Shown here one piece after another: positions 1 through 12,500 of a DNA stretch of 64,000 nucleotides. Made by a program: the position numbers and the translations under genes. Source of the DNA: Plazaster borealis (Eukaryota > Echinodermata > Asteroidea > Forcipulatida > Labidiasteridae). The first letter of the stretch is position 1. Each line of letters starts with the position of its first letter. The notes beneath the pieces are model-generated. The model was not told the origin of the DNA, searched no databases, and saw nothing but the letters and a program-made list of their open reading frames with translations. The stretch is from the NCBI GenBank assembly GCA_021014325.1, contig CM037467.1, positions 2,046,001 through 2,110,000 on the forward strand, written 5' to 3'.

Positions 1-261
1 TTTTCCTTTATAGTGATGTTTGTAGTAAATATCAATGTTATTGGATCTCCAATGTAATTTCAATTGTACATAGTTTGTCCTCGGGAAAGATAACTTGTTG
101 AAATCATGCACTGTTAGTATTCGGTCAGACCTGTAAATATGCTGTGTATATAAACAATTAAAACTTTCTTTTCAAAGTTTGGCTTTGTTTTTAAATGTGT
201 TTTCAGTGTTAATTTCCCGTGGGCGCTAGAAACCCCTAGCGATTCCTTCAAAATCCACCAA

Positions 262-890
262 AAGAACAGTTGAAAAAGAGTGCATGGGGTAAGCCTTGTA
301 TTTTTGTCAAAAATCATCAAAAAACCGTCGAAAAAGAGTGCAAGGGTTACCCCTTGTATTTTCGTCAAAAAATCATCAAAAAACAGTTGAAAAAGAGTGC
401 AAGGGGTAAGCCTTGTATTTTCATCAAAAATCATCAAAAAACAGTTGAAAAAGAGTGCAAGGGGTAAGCCTTGCATTTTTGTCAAAAATCTTTAAAAAAG
501 TGCAAGGGGTTAGCCTTGTAATTGGCAAAAATCTTTAAAAAAACGTTGAAAAAGAGTGCAAGGGGTAAACCTTGCATTTTCATCAAAAATCATTAAAAAA
601 ATGGGCTAAAAAAAGTGCAAGGGGTAAGCCTTGCATTTTCGTCAAAAATCTTTTTTAAAATGCCGAAAAAGAATGCAAGGGGTAAGCCTTTCTTTTTCAT
701 CAAAAATCATCAACAAACTGTCGAAAAAGAGTGCAAGGGGTAAGCCTTGTATTTTGTCAAAAATCATCAACAAACTGTCGAAAAAGAGTGCAAGGGGTAA
801 GCCTTGTATTTTCGTCAAAAATCATCAAAAAAACTGCCAAAAAAAGAGTGAAGGGGTAAGCCTTATATTTTCTTTCAAAAATTATCAATA
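262..890. repeat. Tandem array, ~60-bp unit, about 11 copies
   Basis: The core GAGTGCAAGGGGTAAGCCTT recurs near 276, 334, 394, 453, 499, 555, 615, 673, 730, 788 and 848, separated by AT-rich spacers with TCAAAAATCATCAAAA. Spacing is 46-62 bases. Open frames on both strands here only reflect the repeat. The right edge abuts a different repeat that starts GGCATTTTGGTACAGGCCGT. Confidence 0.93.
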
Positions 891-1697
891 GGCATTTTGG
901 TACAGGCCGTTTCTGGCCACTATTGTCTCTATAGGGTTAAATAGATAATAAGATAAAGTAACCCAATCTAGTAAACAAGAATCAACAGCCACAATCAGTC
1001 CGAGTACACTTAATACATGTTAACTTTATAAGGACGATATGTTGCTAATTAAAAATTACAAATTTCTGAAGTTCAAATAAAATTACTTTATGTCAAGGTC
1101 AACTCCAATATAATTGGATTAAAAGAAACATTAAATTGTTACTTTTAATAAATTAGTCTTTGGATAAGCTAAAAGTAACAGATAAATATTTTTAACAATT
1201 TAAGCTTTTTTCAAAAACATTAATCTGCTGAGCAACTACGAACACTGTAACAGAAAAATAGAAAGCTTGGTCCGTCTTTGAGAAAGTAATAGATATAATA
1301 AACTAATAAAATCCAACTACACAAATTTTTAACAAGTAGAAAAGCCTGTTCAGGTTCTAACTTCATAAAGCTGTTATAGAAATATCTTTGCTAAGCAAGA
1401 ATTTAGTGAGATACCAGTCGCAGCAATGTACTGTGTGTTTTTTTTGGCTGGTAACCTATTTCTGCTTAGCAATATATTTCTGTGCTTAGCAAGTTTTTAT
1501 GTTGACATACTTTTTTTAAATTGGGCCCTGTTTGGCTTTGTCTATCTGGAAACGCTCAAAAACAACTTTCATGTGTGGTATTGAAAAAACCACCTTAGAA
1601 GCTAGTCAGTTGCAAAGTTTTTTTAAAAACAAGATAAAAAAAGCATTTTGGTGAATAATTCAAAGTAGCACACATGTTTACAGCCCGAAAATATCTG

Positions 1698-2015
1698 TAA
1701 AGACTGGTTCATACATATACTTAATGTGAATGCAAAGTGACTTTTAGCAGCCCAAACAAAGATATTGACAAAATAGGGAGACCGCCAACATTTGGGGCTA
1801 GACAACTTAGTTGGTAGAGCGCTGGCACGTTAATCTAGAGGTCGCAGGTTCAAATCCCGCTCTAGTCAATTTTCTTTGTTCAACCCAAAGTAAGTTTTCA
1901 CGTCACAATTCTGTGTTTGCAGCAAATGTTTCATAAGAGTTCTCGACTTAAGCGAATTGTATAGGGTGAATTTGTGACATCAATTTCGTTTGCCATACGT
2001 ATGAACCAGTCTTTA
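1698..2015. mobile_element. Foldback element with an inserted tRNA-like SINE
   Basis: The inverted termini are TAAAGACTGGTTCATAC (1698-1714) and GTATGAACCAGTCTTTA (1999-2015). Inside, about 1745-1890 is a plus-strand tRNA-derived SINE with an A-box-like segment (acttagttggtagagc) and B box GGTTCAAATCC. The nesting suggests the SINE landed in an older inverted-repeat element. Confidence 0.65.
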
Positions 2016-2703
2016 TGCCGACATCCAAGTTAATTAGTGCAGAAAAAAATTAAACTGCCTAGCACACAAAACAGTGTTTTGTTATGACTGCTCATGACAG
2101 AAGTTTGTGCTTACGCAGAGCTGCCAACATTTGCATCTTGCAATCGGGGAGATTTTGTACAATATTCATGATGATGAAACAACTTCATTTATTTACACAC
2201 ACACACACACACACACTTGCAATAAAGTGAACAATTGTCTCCAAGTAGAACAATGAAATAAATTATACCACTAATACTTAAATTCATGTCTACTTGCAAA
2301 CAACAACGCAAACGTTATATCAAATAAATATTAAAATGTCAAATTTTTTGTTGGATTTCCGTCGGACTGTATTTCTATGACAGACATGGTTTTACTCGCT
2401 GAAAGGCACACAGTTCTCCGATGCACTAAAAGACATTCCAGTGGACTGGCTGGTGAAAGTCTGTTTAGTTAAGAAGTTGTTTTCCAAATATTGCGATAAC
2501 AAGAGCCGAGTGTTACAAAATAGTATGCTGTCCCCTTTAAAATTGATAAGATTGCACAAACAGAAAGCAGTGTATAATTTGTGCCTGCTGACCTTCGACC
2601 CAATTAGCAAATTTTCATAGATGTGATGTCACAAGTAAAATCATGAATGTCAAAATAATTTCCTCATTTCGCATAAGAGGAACAACTGATAAGAACAGAC
2701 ATT

Positions 2704-3055
2704 TAAAGGCAACGTAAACCTTTGGTTTTTGGAACCGTTCGATTGTTTTAATCCTATTTAAAGTAGATAATACAATAGAACTAACCTGTGAAAATTTCAT
2801 TATAAAAGGTGGTAACATTTTTGAGATATTGCTGAAAATCTGGAGCGGTTATGTCCACGCAGAAGGAAATAATCCGTACTTGGAATACACAATCTGAGAA
2901 ACGTTTCTCAGATTGAAATTTTGTTTGAATCCCTTTTCTAAAACCATATTCCTTTGAAGGGAATTGTTTCTGAAAACGTTATACATTATCAACAGCTGCA
3001 GTTTTTAGGGTCATTAATTTTTAGAGTCATTACCAAAGGTATACCCTCCCTTTAA
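2704..3055. mobile_element. MITE, AAAGGC/CCTTTAA terminal inverted repeats
   Basis: One copy of an abundant ~350-400 bp family whose ends read TTTAAAGGNNNNGTATAC and GTATACNNNCCTTTAAA. Shared internal blocks are TTTGAGATATTGCCGAAAAT, CTGGAGCGGTTATGTCC and ACCAAGTAAGTTTTTATGG. Other copies are at 7814-8212, 8383-8763, 18210-18575, 36127-36512, 58830-59227 and 61268-61637, with partial ones near 4745-5005, 13435-13660, 25012-25287 and 26375-26625. Confidence 0.85.
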
Positions 3056-3324
3056 ATAATGGTAGCTTCCAAATGTCTAATGAAGGGATTAAACTATGCA
3101 TACTTATCCTGGATCTATCCATTCACGAAAAGGGAGAAAATAAAGCCATGGTTGCACAAACTCTTGGATTTCTTTCAAAGGCAACTGGATAAGATTGACT
3201 GCAAACAGATGATGAAAATAGAATTAACATAGAGTTGAAGGTTATCTGAACGTTTCTAGCCAAAGAAAATCAGGGGTTTAGGGTTCAAACTGAATAAATG
3301 AGAACTATACCTGTATAGACCCAA

Positions 3325-3521
3325 CTACTTTGTCTGCAATCTCCAGACTGCTACTCCAACTCCGACCAGTGCCACTCCTATCCCAACTGATCGGAGTAAT
3401 CGTTCATAGTTCCAGTGACCGTCCGGTGTGGTCGCTGAATCTTTGGAGTCAACATCCTTTGCTTCTACTCCGAGTGTTTGGACACTGTCGTCCGTAGCGA
3501 CACCATTTGTGATTTGTTTGT
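3325..3521 (-). CDS. CMAH: CMAH last exon, C-terminal membrane anchor
   Basis: It encodes residues 605-669. A hydrophilic linker rich in Asp, Ser and Thr is followed by a hydrophobic run, SVGIGVALVGVGVAVW (about 649-664), and then a short basic tail, RLQTK, before TAG. This is the architecture of a tail-anchored membrane protein with the catalytic part in the cytosol. Mammalian CMAH is soluble and ends near the block encoded by the previous exon, so this exon is the lineage-specific addition. The acceptor is TACCCTGCAG, and the phase matches the donor at 4239. Confidence 0.92.
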
Positions 3522-6500
3522 CTGCAGGGTATAATAAACAAAAAGTTATTGACTTCTTGTGTGTTTGACCCTATATGCCAATATTTCCCTTATTCATGAT
3601 AGTTATTATAGAGTAGTAGCTCTTTTCCCGAGGACAATCAGAGCATACTGATCGAAACTTCAAGTTGTTACACAACCGGTTCTGTCGTAGCACTATCCCT
3701 TTAGTCCCATTTGTTCCAATAAATCCGCCTAGGTGCACGACCTCGTTCGTAGTGTACGATCTCGCTGCGCCATTTTTTTTCTTTCCCAGAATGACTTGCT
3801 CGATCGTAACCGAAGTGTGATTTTGAAATATCCAAACATATTGGATATTTTAATTACTCCTAATGTAGGTTTCCCTTTGCTAGTATTTCAAAGACTCTCG
3901 TTCCTGTGGCGTCCAGAGGCCCTTCACCAACTAGCCAACAATTCAAGCAAGTTGTGTACTTCCTTCTCATTTCCCTCATTCACCTTTTTCAGGCACAAGT
4001 GCTGCCGCATTATTTGTAGCCACAAACCAAAATTATTTATGTATTAAGACTTAAGTTCTTTTCAGAGTCGCCACAACCCACAGAGAGACATTTTATGAAC
4101 ATGGTGTGACTTGCAACCTTTACTAGATTGTATATCCGCCATGCAAAGTTCCAAGCTTTCTCCTGAAGACGATCAGAGCATACTGATCGAAACTTCAAGT
4201 TGTTACACCACCGGTTCTTCTAAGAACTGCCAGCTTACCTGCAGGAGGTGCTTGACTTGGTTTCCAGACGGCCTTTTGAGGAGCTCCCTTAGCCTTCATG
4301 GTCCTCAAGAAGCCTTCCCAGTCTGGTTCAGTCCTTGGCAATAAGATCTGCATGTGATTCCAAAACCTAATACGAGAAAAAAAAATATGCGAGTCAGATT
4401 TGAAGCTTTTCATGGTGGATGAAGTACGAAAGCAAGATTTCTGATACTCCCATACAAAATGGTGATCAGTGTTTGTAAACAACAGAAAGGTCTATTATTT
4501 TATTTCTTGTCTGGTTCCCAAGACCCTGTGTATTAAGAGAGTATCTCAAAAGTCAAAACCCTAGGGACGTTCTTTTCGGATAAGTATTTCAGCTTGCGCA
4601 CATTCCGGAACGTTCAATTGGAATGTTCAAAATACTAATGCGCTTATAGGATTGCTCCCTCACTACCTGCACAATAATGCAGCCAAGTGGAACGTTCTAG
4701 TAGTCCAATGGATGCGTGCTCGCGGGAACGTTATTTTGTATATAAACTTACTCGGTAAGAAGTACCGCAGCTTTGGATAGTACAATGCATTTTGAGAAAC
4801 TTTTCACTTCAAAGTACTGCGGTTATGGAAAAATTCATCACTTTTTATCCGCACAAATTTGAATCTGTGATTTTCGGCAATATCTCAAACGCTACAACGT
4901 TTTGAAATGAAATTTTCACAGGTTAATTTCATGGTATCTATCTACAACTAAGTAGGGTTGAAACAAACTGTGGGTTCCAATTACCAAACGTATACAATCC
5001 TTTTAAAACAAGCAGACAGAGCCGATATATTGAAAACAGGTTAAAGAGAAACTTACAGATAATGGAATGTGTCTGGTTCCCTAGAGATCCTATTGTTGAA
5101 TCCAATGTAGAGATCATCCCAGAACAGCCCCCGTCTAACGGTTTCTCGATGCACGCCGATGCGATTCTCCATCTATAAAAGAAATCCATGAATAAGTTGC
5201 TTAAACCACAGACGAATCTTACTAAGCATGAACAGAAGGGCTTGAATTTTTAAGAATTTCTTTAATAGATCGAAGGACAGCAGGACAAAATCTGATTTGA
5301 AATTTGGTAGTTTTATCGCAGTCAACTCCGCTGTAGTAAACAGCACGACAAGTTTTTATTTGAACTCGGTAGTCTCCCGATTCCCAATCTACTCCAGTAG
5401 ATAAACAGTAGGACAAGTTCTTGTGTTCCCAATCTACTTGCTGGCAGTAGATAAATGACGGGACAAGTTCTTATTTGAACTCAACAGTCTCCCACTTCTC
5501 AATCTACTCTGTGACAATAGATAAACAGCAGGACAAGTTCCAATTAGAACTCAAAAGTCACCGGATTTCCAATTTACTTTGTTGCAATATGAACTTTTTA
5601 AAAATGACCATAGGCCTTTCTATTGTTGATAAACAAACCACGCTGGTTTGCATGGACAGCCGGAGGTTAATAGCAAAACATTCAATCGTGTTAACATATG
5701 TTGTGACCAAATTCAACATTTCTGCCAACTTTCAATTACAAAAAAACATCCCATGATTGGTTGCTTTGTTTCCAACAAATTCAACACTATTTTTGAATAT
5801 TTGTGTGCATTGTTGCAAATTGTTGTATCTGTCTTTGCTTTGCATTTATGGCTTCCCATAGTTTTCCAACCTTGGACGGCAACAACTTGGGCTGTGACGT
5901 TGCAATAGAAAGGTCTATGGGGAGGAGAAGGTCAGACATGAAGGATTAAACATGAATGACCCTTGACCCTTGACCTCACCTCAAGGTAGCTGTGTTCTCT
6001 AGCTGGTCGCTCTGTAGGAAATGTTGGCTCCTCTCCAACGAAATCCACCATGAAGTCATAGCCACCAACTACAGGGCAGAAATCATCATCTCTCTCAACC
6101 ATCTAGATTAAGAACATTTTGTTGACAAGGAAAATAAATTTAGCTGATGTACACTGATTTAAAGTCAAAATCTACTTACAAATACAGAAAATAAGTCAAG
6201 GTTTATGTTGAAAACTTGTCTTGTATAGAAAGAGCACAATACTTCAAATCGTGTAGTTCAAAAAATTAACAAAATGCCAAACTTAAAAGTATTGTTTACA
6301 GGATTGGTAGAGCTGACAAATTAGTCGCAGACAGTGTTTATGTTTGGTGTGATCAACCATATACATGAAATAACAAACCTGTGAGAAATGGGAGTGGGAA
6401 AATATCTCTTTGGGGTTATTCTAGCGACAAAAATGTAACAGTAATGCCACATTTTTTTTTAGGAGCCATTTTTATTGCTTACGACCTTTTGTTACTGGAA

Positions 6501-9500
6501 AAAAAGTACTTTGCGTGCCCCGAGGAAGAGCGTAGAGCCAGGCACATGAGGACTTTCTCTTTCACTAATCAGCTGGAAAAAACCTAGCTTCACTTACTCT
6601 GATGACCAGGTTGTAATTCTTGAAGCCGGTCCATCTGTAGTAGAATTGAATCCACTCCGGGTAAGCAAAGATCTCTTCTTCTATGTTCTGGTTAATTGCA
6701 TTCAGGTACTTTTCAAAATTCCAGCTAAAAGTGAAATAAAAATACAGCGTTAGTCAAACTTGAAGCTGTGCACGGTGGAAACACATTATAAAGCCCTGAA
6801 CAGAACAGCTCCACGTTGCATAACAGGGCTCGAATTTGGGAGGAAAAAATACGAGACCGCAGGGCTTGTTGCTCAAAATGTTTATTCGACCAGAATTGTT
6901 TTTACATTGATCAGAATCAAAATGAAAAAAACCCAACTTCCTGACAGAGTTTAACATGCTTTTTATTTCTCATTTGTCTTTATGGGTATACACTAATTCA
7001 TTACTCGCTAGAATTGAAAGGTATTTTACCAGACTCGAAGTCACCATTTGAACATAATTTGTTTTTGTTCAAGATATTACACACAGTGAGGTTTTATTAT
7101 TCGATTGAACAATGCAAGACCGCCGGAGTTGTCCAGTCTTGAGTTTACAGACCCGACACTAAAACTACTGGCCTCGGGCCTGTGGTCCAGTATAAAATTC
7201 GAGCCCTGCATCATTGAGCTGCTCTGCCGACATCAACCTTCTAGATCTCTCCGCTTGTCTTCCCAAAACTTCCTCACCACCACCACACCAAGAACTAAAT
7301 ATAATGTCTCCAAATCTTTTTCACACACCTCACCCAAGTTGTGAAATGCCCTACCATCTTCACTCAAATCCACCCTCAAATCCCACCTGTTTCAACATGC
7401 CTTCTCTCAGGTGAGGTTTGCGGTGACACCAGTATTATTAATAATAAGACCGCCAATGATAAAAGGGTAAATAATTAACAACTAAAAAAGCAATTATTGT
7501 CGGGATCCCGACATTATCTCACGTTCATCAGTCATGAGTAAACAATGCTGCATGTTACATGTATTTTGTGCATTGCCGGTGGTATGTGGGTGGTACATGT
7601 CGTTTGTTCAGCTGCACTGTTTCTCACCAATTAAGTTTTTTATGGTCAATAATTTTTGGAGTAGTTACCAATCTATGACCCTACCTATAAAGATGTTCGG
7701 TTTGACCCAGAAATTATTTTTAAATTTAAATAGCTATTTTTAACAGATTTAAGAAAGTTAAAGCTTTCATTTGAGGTATTGCATGCAAAAAACCGCCAAT
7801 GATGAAAGTGTAAATAAAGGGATTGTATACATTTGGTACTTGGAACCCACTGTTTGTTTCAATCCTACATAGTTGTAGATATATACCATGAAACTAACCT
7901 GTGAAAATTTAATTTCAAAAGGTGGTCAAGTTTTGAGATATTGCCGAAAATCTGGAGCAGTTATGTCCATGCAGGAAGAATAATCTGCAATTGGAATACA
8001 CATTCTGAGATACATTACTGTCAGTAACACTTCTCAGATTCAAAATTTGTTGGATAAAAGTGATACATTTTTCCATAACTGCAGTACTTCTAAGTGAAAA
8101 GTTTCTCGAAATGCATTTTACTATCCAAAGCTGCCGTACTTCTTACCAAGTAAGTTTTTATTGCCATTTATGTCCAGAGTCATTACCAAATGTATACAGA
8201 CCCTTTGATCAAAAACTAAAAATCAATTGTAAACAATTTTGCATGTTACATGTATTTTGTGCATTGCCGGTGGTATTTGCGTGGTACATGTACGTTTGTT
8301 CAGCTGCACTGTTTTTCACCAAGTAAGTTTTTATGGTCATTAATTTTTGGAGTAGTTATCAATCTATATGACCCTACCTTTAAAGGGTCTGTATACATTT
8401 GGTCATGACTCTACAAATTAATGGCAATAAAAACTTACTTGGTAAGAAGTACAGCAGCTTTGAATAGTATAATGCATTTTGAGAAACTTTTCACTTCGAA
8501 GTACTGCGGTTATAGAAAAAGATATCACCTTTTATCCCCACAAATTTGAATCTGAGAAGCGTCACTCTCAGATTGTGTATTTCAATTGCAGATTATTCTT
8601 CCTGCGTGGACATAACCGCTCCAGATTTTCGGCAATATCTCAAAAACGCTACCACCTTTTGAAATGAAATTTTCACAGGTTAGTTCTATGGTATATATCT
8701 ACAACTATATAGGATTGAAACAAACAGTGGGTTCCAATTACCAAACAGATACAGACCCTTTAAGTGCAAGGCCTGAGTGACTCACCTTTCTTTGAATTTC
8801 CTTGTACCCCTTGGTGGATCTGTGATGTAATCACTGAAAACAATTGAAACCAAATGGACAATCACCTTAAAAATGTATCGATGGATTCTTTGCCAAATTG
8901 ACAGTGAAAAACGATTTTCGTAATTAGATAGTTATCTTTCTGTGGTCAAGGAAGTATAAGCTTTTATTTGAGACATTGAAACTTTTACGTGCTTTGATAG
9001 TTTTTTTTATAACAACACACAGGACCTACAGCTTTATGTCCCATCCAAAGGACGAAGCAATAATAGTTGAGTGTCTTGCGTAAGAACAAAAGTATCAAGA
9101 CCGGGACTCGAAACCCACACTCTCCTGATCAGAAACACCAGAGCTCGAGTTCGGTGCTCTTAACCGCTCAGCCACGACACGCCCTTGTACTGATGTAATT
9201 TGCTCACCTGTCTCCTTGTATAGCCTTCTGAAGGTCTAGCACAGCACCAGGGCTTGGACTCCATGTCTTTATGTCCGGTGAGTACTTGTTGATTAGAGCA
9301 TTCAGTGCATCAGGATCGTTCTTTGTGTTTGTTGATCTGACGTAGCTGAAATTGGAAACATTGTGCTGAAGATGACTTTTGTGTCACTCTAATTTGTTTA
9401 ATATTTCTTTTATGCAAGTTCGCCCCAAACAATGGAGAGGATTTTGACTAGTCCTGAGGTGGTTCAAATGGCCATTGGCCAACAGACTACTGTTAAGGGA

Positions 9501-12500
9501 GAACACTGTTGGTCGATTATTGATTGATTGATCAAATGATTAACTGATTAAGTAATTGAATGGTTGATTGATTGATCCCAAATGGTTGATTGATTGATCC
9601 CAAATGGTTGATTGATTGATTGATTAACTGACCCAACTAATTGATTGATTGATCCACGTTATTGATTGATTGACTAGTTGAATGATCCAAGGAATTAATA
9701 GTTTATTAATTTTGGTTTTTACCCATACACCGATGTGTGTTAGCACTGTATACTCAGTACTTTCCCGAGTCCTGTGAAAAAATTTGTTCACAGGACTCGG
9801 GGAAGCACTGAGTATACAGTGCTTTACACACATCGGTGTATGGGTAAAAACCAAAATTAATATTCTTTATCCCCGATGCAAGTTTAACATCTATTAGAAT
9901 TAATAGTTTATTGCACATTCAACTGATTGGGCAATCATTACTTTTGTTGCTTTATAAATTGATTGACTAATAAGTTGATAATTTAATTAAATTGATTAAT
10001 GACTGACTAATTAATTGATCTTAATTTATTGATTGAATGATTGATTGATTGATTGGTTGATTGATTGATTGATTGATTGATTGAATGATTGATTGATTGA
10101 TTGATTGATTAATTGATTGATAATCACTTGATTAATTGATAATGAGCAACTTACTAATCAGAGGGGTGAGCTTCCACAAAGTAACCAGCAAATGGGCAAT
10201 AGACAACAGGAGCAACCTCCCGAACCTGTTGCATCTTATAGTAGAGAAGCTTACGACGTTCCCGCGCCACAAACTGTGCTTTCCACTCCTCTGCCGAGAA
10301 GAATAAAGAAAAGAAAATAACCACTCCAATTCGCAGGAGACAAAAATTCATTGCTTTCAAAGGGCGTTTTCCAAACCTCGGTTTGGGATCCAGGCTCCGG
10401 CTTGGGCTTCGTCATCAATACCGAAGCAGTGTACATTTTGTAAAGTGCTTCAACATCAACCTGAGCCTGGATCTGGAGCCGGAAACTCAGCTGAGGTTTG
10501 GAAAACACCCCTAATGTTTTCCTCATCAAAAGCACTTTTCACACGACAAAGGCAAACTAGGCTCCTTGGACTCGGGCGGCAGTTGTCTTGAACACGGGCG
10601 TTGGTCAAACTCGTACAAGACCTTTCACACGACGCAGAAACCAACGTCCCTTGTCACAGATCCTTCATCTTTTGGGGTGTCAAAGGTCAACATTGTTTTT
10701 CGTCCGTCTCACTGGCGCAGCTAGCATGGAATCGCTATTGCATGTGTTGATTACCAATCATCTTGCGCACATGCGTGGTAGATCTAGCTACACCATGGTC
10801 CTCGGTCTGTGTGCATGGGGTGTTAATTCACACAGCATGCACAGATGATCGTGGTGAATTTTCACTATGTTGTGTTTTTTTGTCCCTCGTCTTGATCATA
10901 GTCAGAAAAAGACTAGGGACTTGTGCTTCTGCAGAGCAGAGGTACATTTCATACGATGTGGAATTGACCATGTTGAGTTTTTAGGACCATGGACCCCCTG
11001 CTTATTTCCCTCGCTGAAAAGGCCTTAAGACAACTCTTGAATTATTTCAATATCTTCATACCTGTGTACTTGCCACCAGAGAAAGTCATTGGGAAACCAG
11101 AAGCCCCACCAGCAAAATCACTCAGCATCATGTCGACCCCGATGGGTAGTTGACCCCCGTTAGGATTGGTACAGTCCACCGTGTCTAGGATAAGGTGACC
11201 TGGTAGGAAGAAACCAAAGAGTTAACCTGTTTGTATTATTTGTCAACTTATCAGGGGCTTTTTCCAAACCTCGGCTTGGGCTTGGGCTTCGGGCTCCGGG
11301 CTTCGTTTGATGTTTAGAAACACCATACGAAATTTACACTGCTCCAAAACTGATGACGAAGCCTAAGCCGGAGCTGGAGCCCAAGCAAAGGTTTGAGAAA
11401 AAGGCCAGGAGATTCCATCAAGAAGAAAATCTCCACATCCAATTTGACTTCCTTGAGGTACAGGCTGTAGGTCTTGCATGAATTCAAAACAAATTTCTGT
11501 GATTCTTGGAATCTCATATACATTGCTGAAACGTAACAAGGAAATAGAATTGTGGATTTCTAATTCAAGCAGGTCCCAATTCCACAAAGTTGTTTAGCAG
11601 AAAATACTGCTGAGCAATTTGTTTCGCTAAGCAAAAAAAAAATGAGTGGGGTACCAGTTGCAACAATGTGAACTTTATGGCATTTTGGCTGGCAACCTGT
11701 TTCTGCTATGCTTGATTTGTCCGTGCTTAGCAAATTTTTGTGCTTACAGGCTTGATGAAATTCGGCCCACGGCCTAAATTCATAGAGCTGCTTAGCACAC
11801 AAAAAATAAGCTAAGCACAACAAAATTTTGCTTACCAGAATAAACTTACCAGCCAAAATACCATGTCACATCTAACATTTGTGACTGGTATTTCCGCTCG
11901 TTTTTCATAAGCAGGAAATTATTAAGCAATATTTTCTATGAAATAGGGCCCAGGACTAGCACAAGCTGTTGAATAATAAGGAAATTGAGACAAACCTTTG
12001 TAATCTATAAGTGCACATGTGTCCATATCAGGATGCACACCATCCATCATGATCATGAACCTTGTATCTTTATTAATCTACATACAAAATAGAAGGAAAT
12101 GAAGTTAATGTATTTACCAGTAAGTTTAGGCCCCCCCAAACAAATTGTTTGTTTGTCCATAAAGGGTCCTCAAAAGGTAGGGTCAGTCGGTCAATTTTTA
12201 TTTTTTTTATGGATATTTTATTTAGGAATAGTAACTCTTTGGTATTAAATATTAAGTCCAAACACAAAACACAACACTTTTATTGTATTGAACTCTTGTA
12301 TTAAATGTCTTTTTTAGTATTTTAATACTAACAACTGTTAAACTACAAGATTTTATGTTGTTGATGTTGAGATGAATGCTTTACCGGAGCTACCAGCTGA
12401 TGAGTGCATAGCAATGCAGAACCAAAGTTTCACCAGAATAAAAAGTCAGAAATATATAAGCACCGTGGGTTGGTAAACTGCTTTATATTCAATTAAACTT

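Larger units (their letters stand above)
1..3324. other. Region downstream of CMAH
   Basis: No gene was found. It contains the 60-bp tandem array (262-890), a GGGCCC-type MITE (about 1355-1530), a foldback element holding a tRNA-derived SINE (1698-2015), an (AC)n run (2194-2214) and a MITE with an AAAGGC/CCTTTAA inverted repeat (2704-3055). The CMAH 3' untranslated region must end in here; a minus-strand AATAAA at 2188-2193 is one possible poly(A) signal. Confidence 0.6.

Noticed and set aside
262..890. Small repeat protein encoded by the 60-bp array
   Set aside because: Frames are open on both strands only because the unit lacks stops; copies differ by frame-shifting lengths (46-62 bases).
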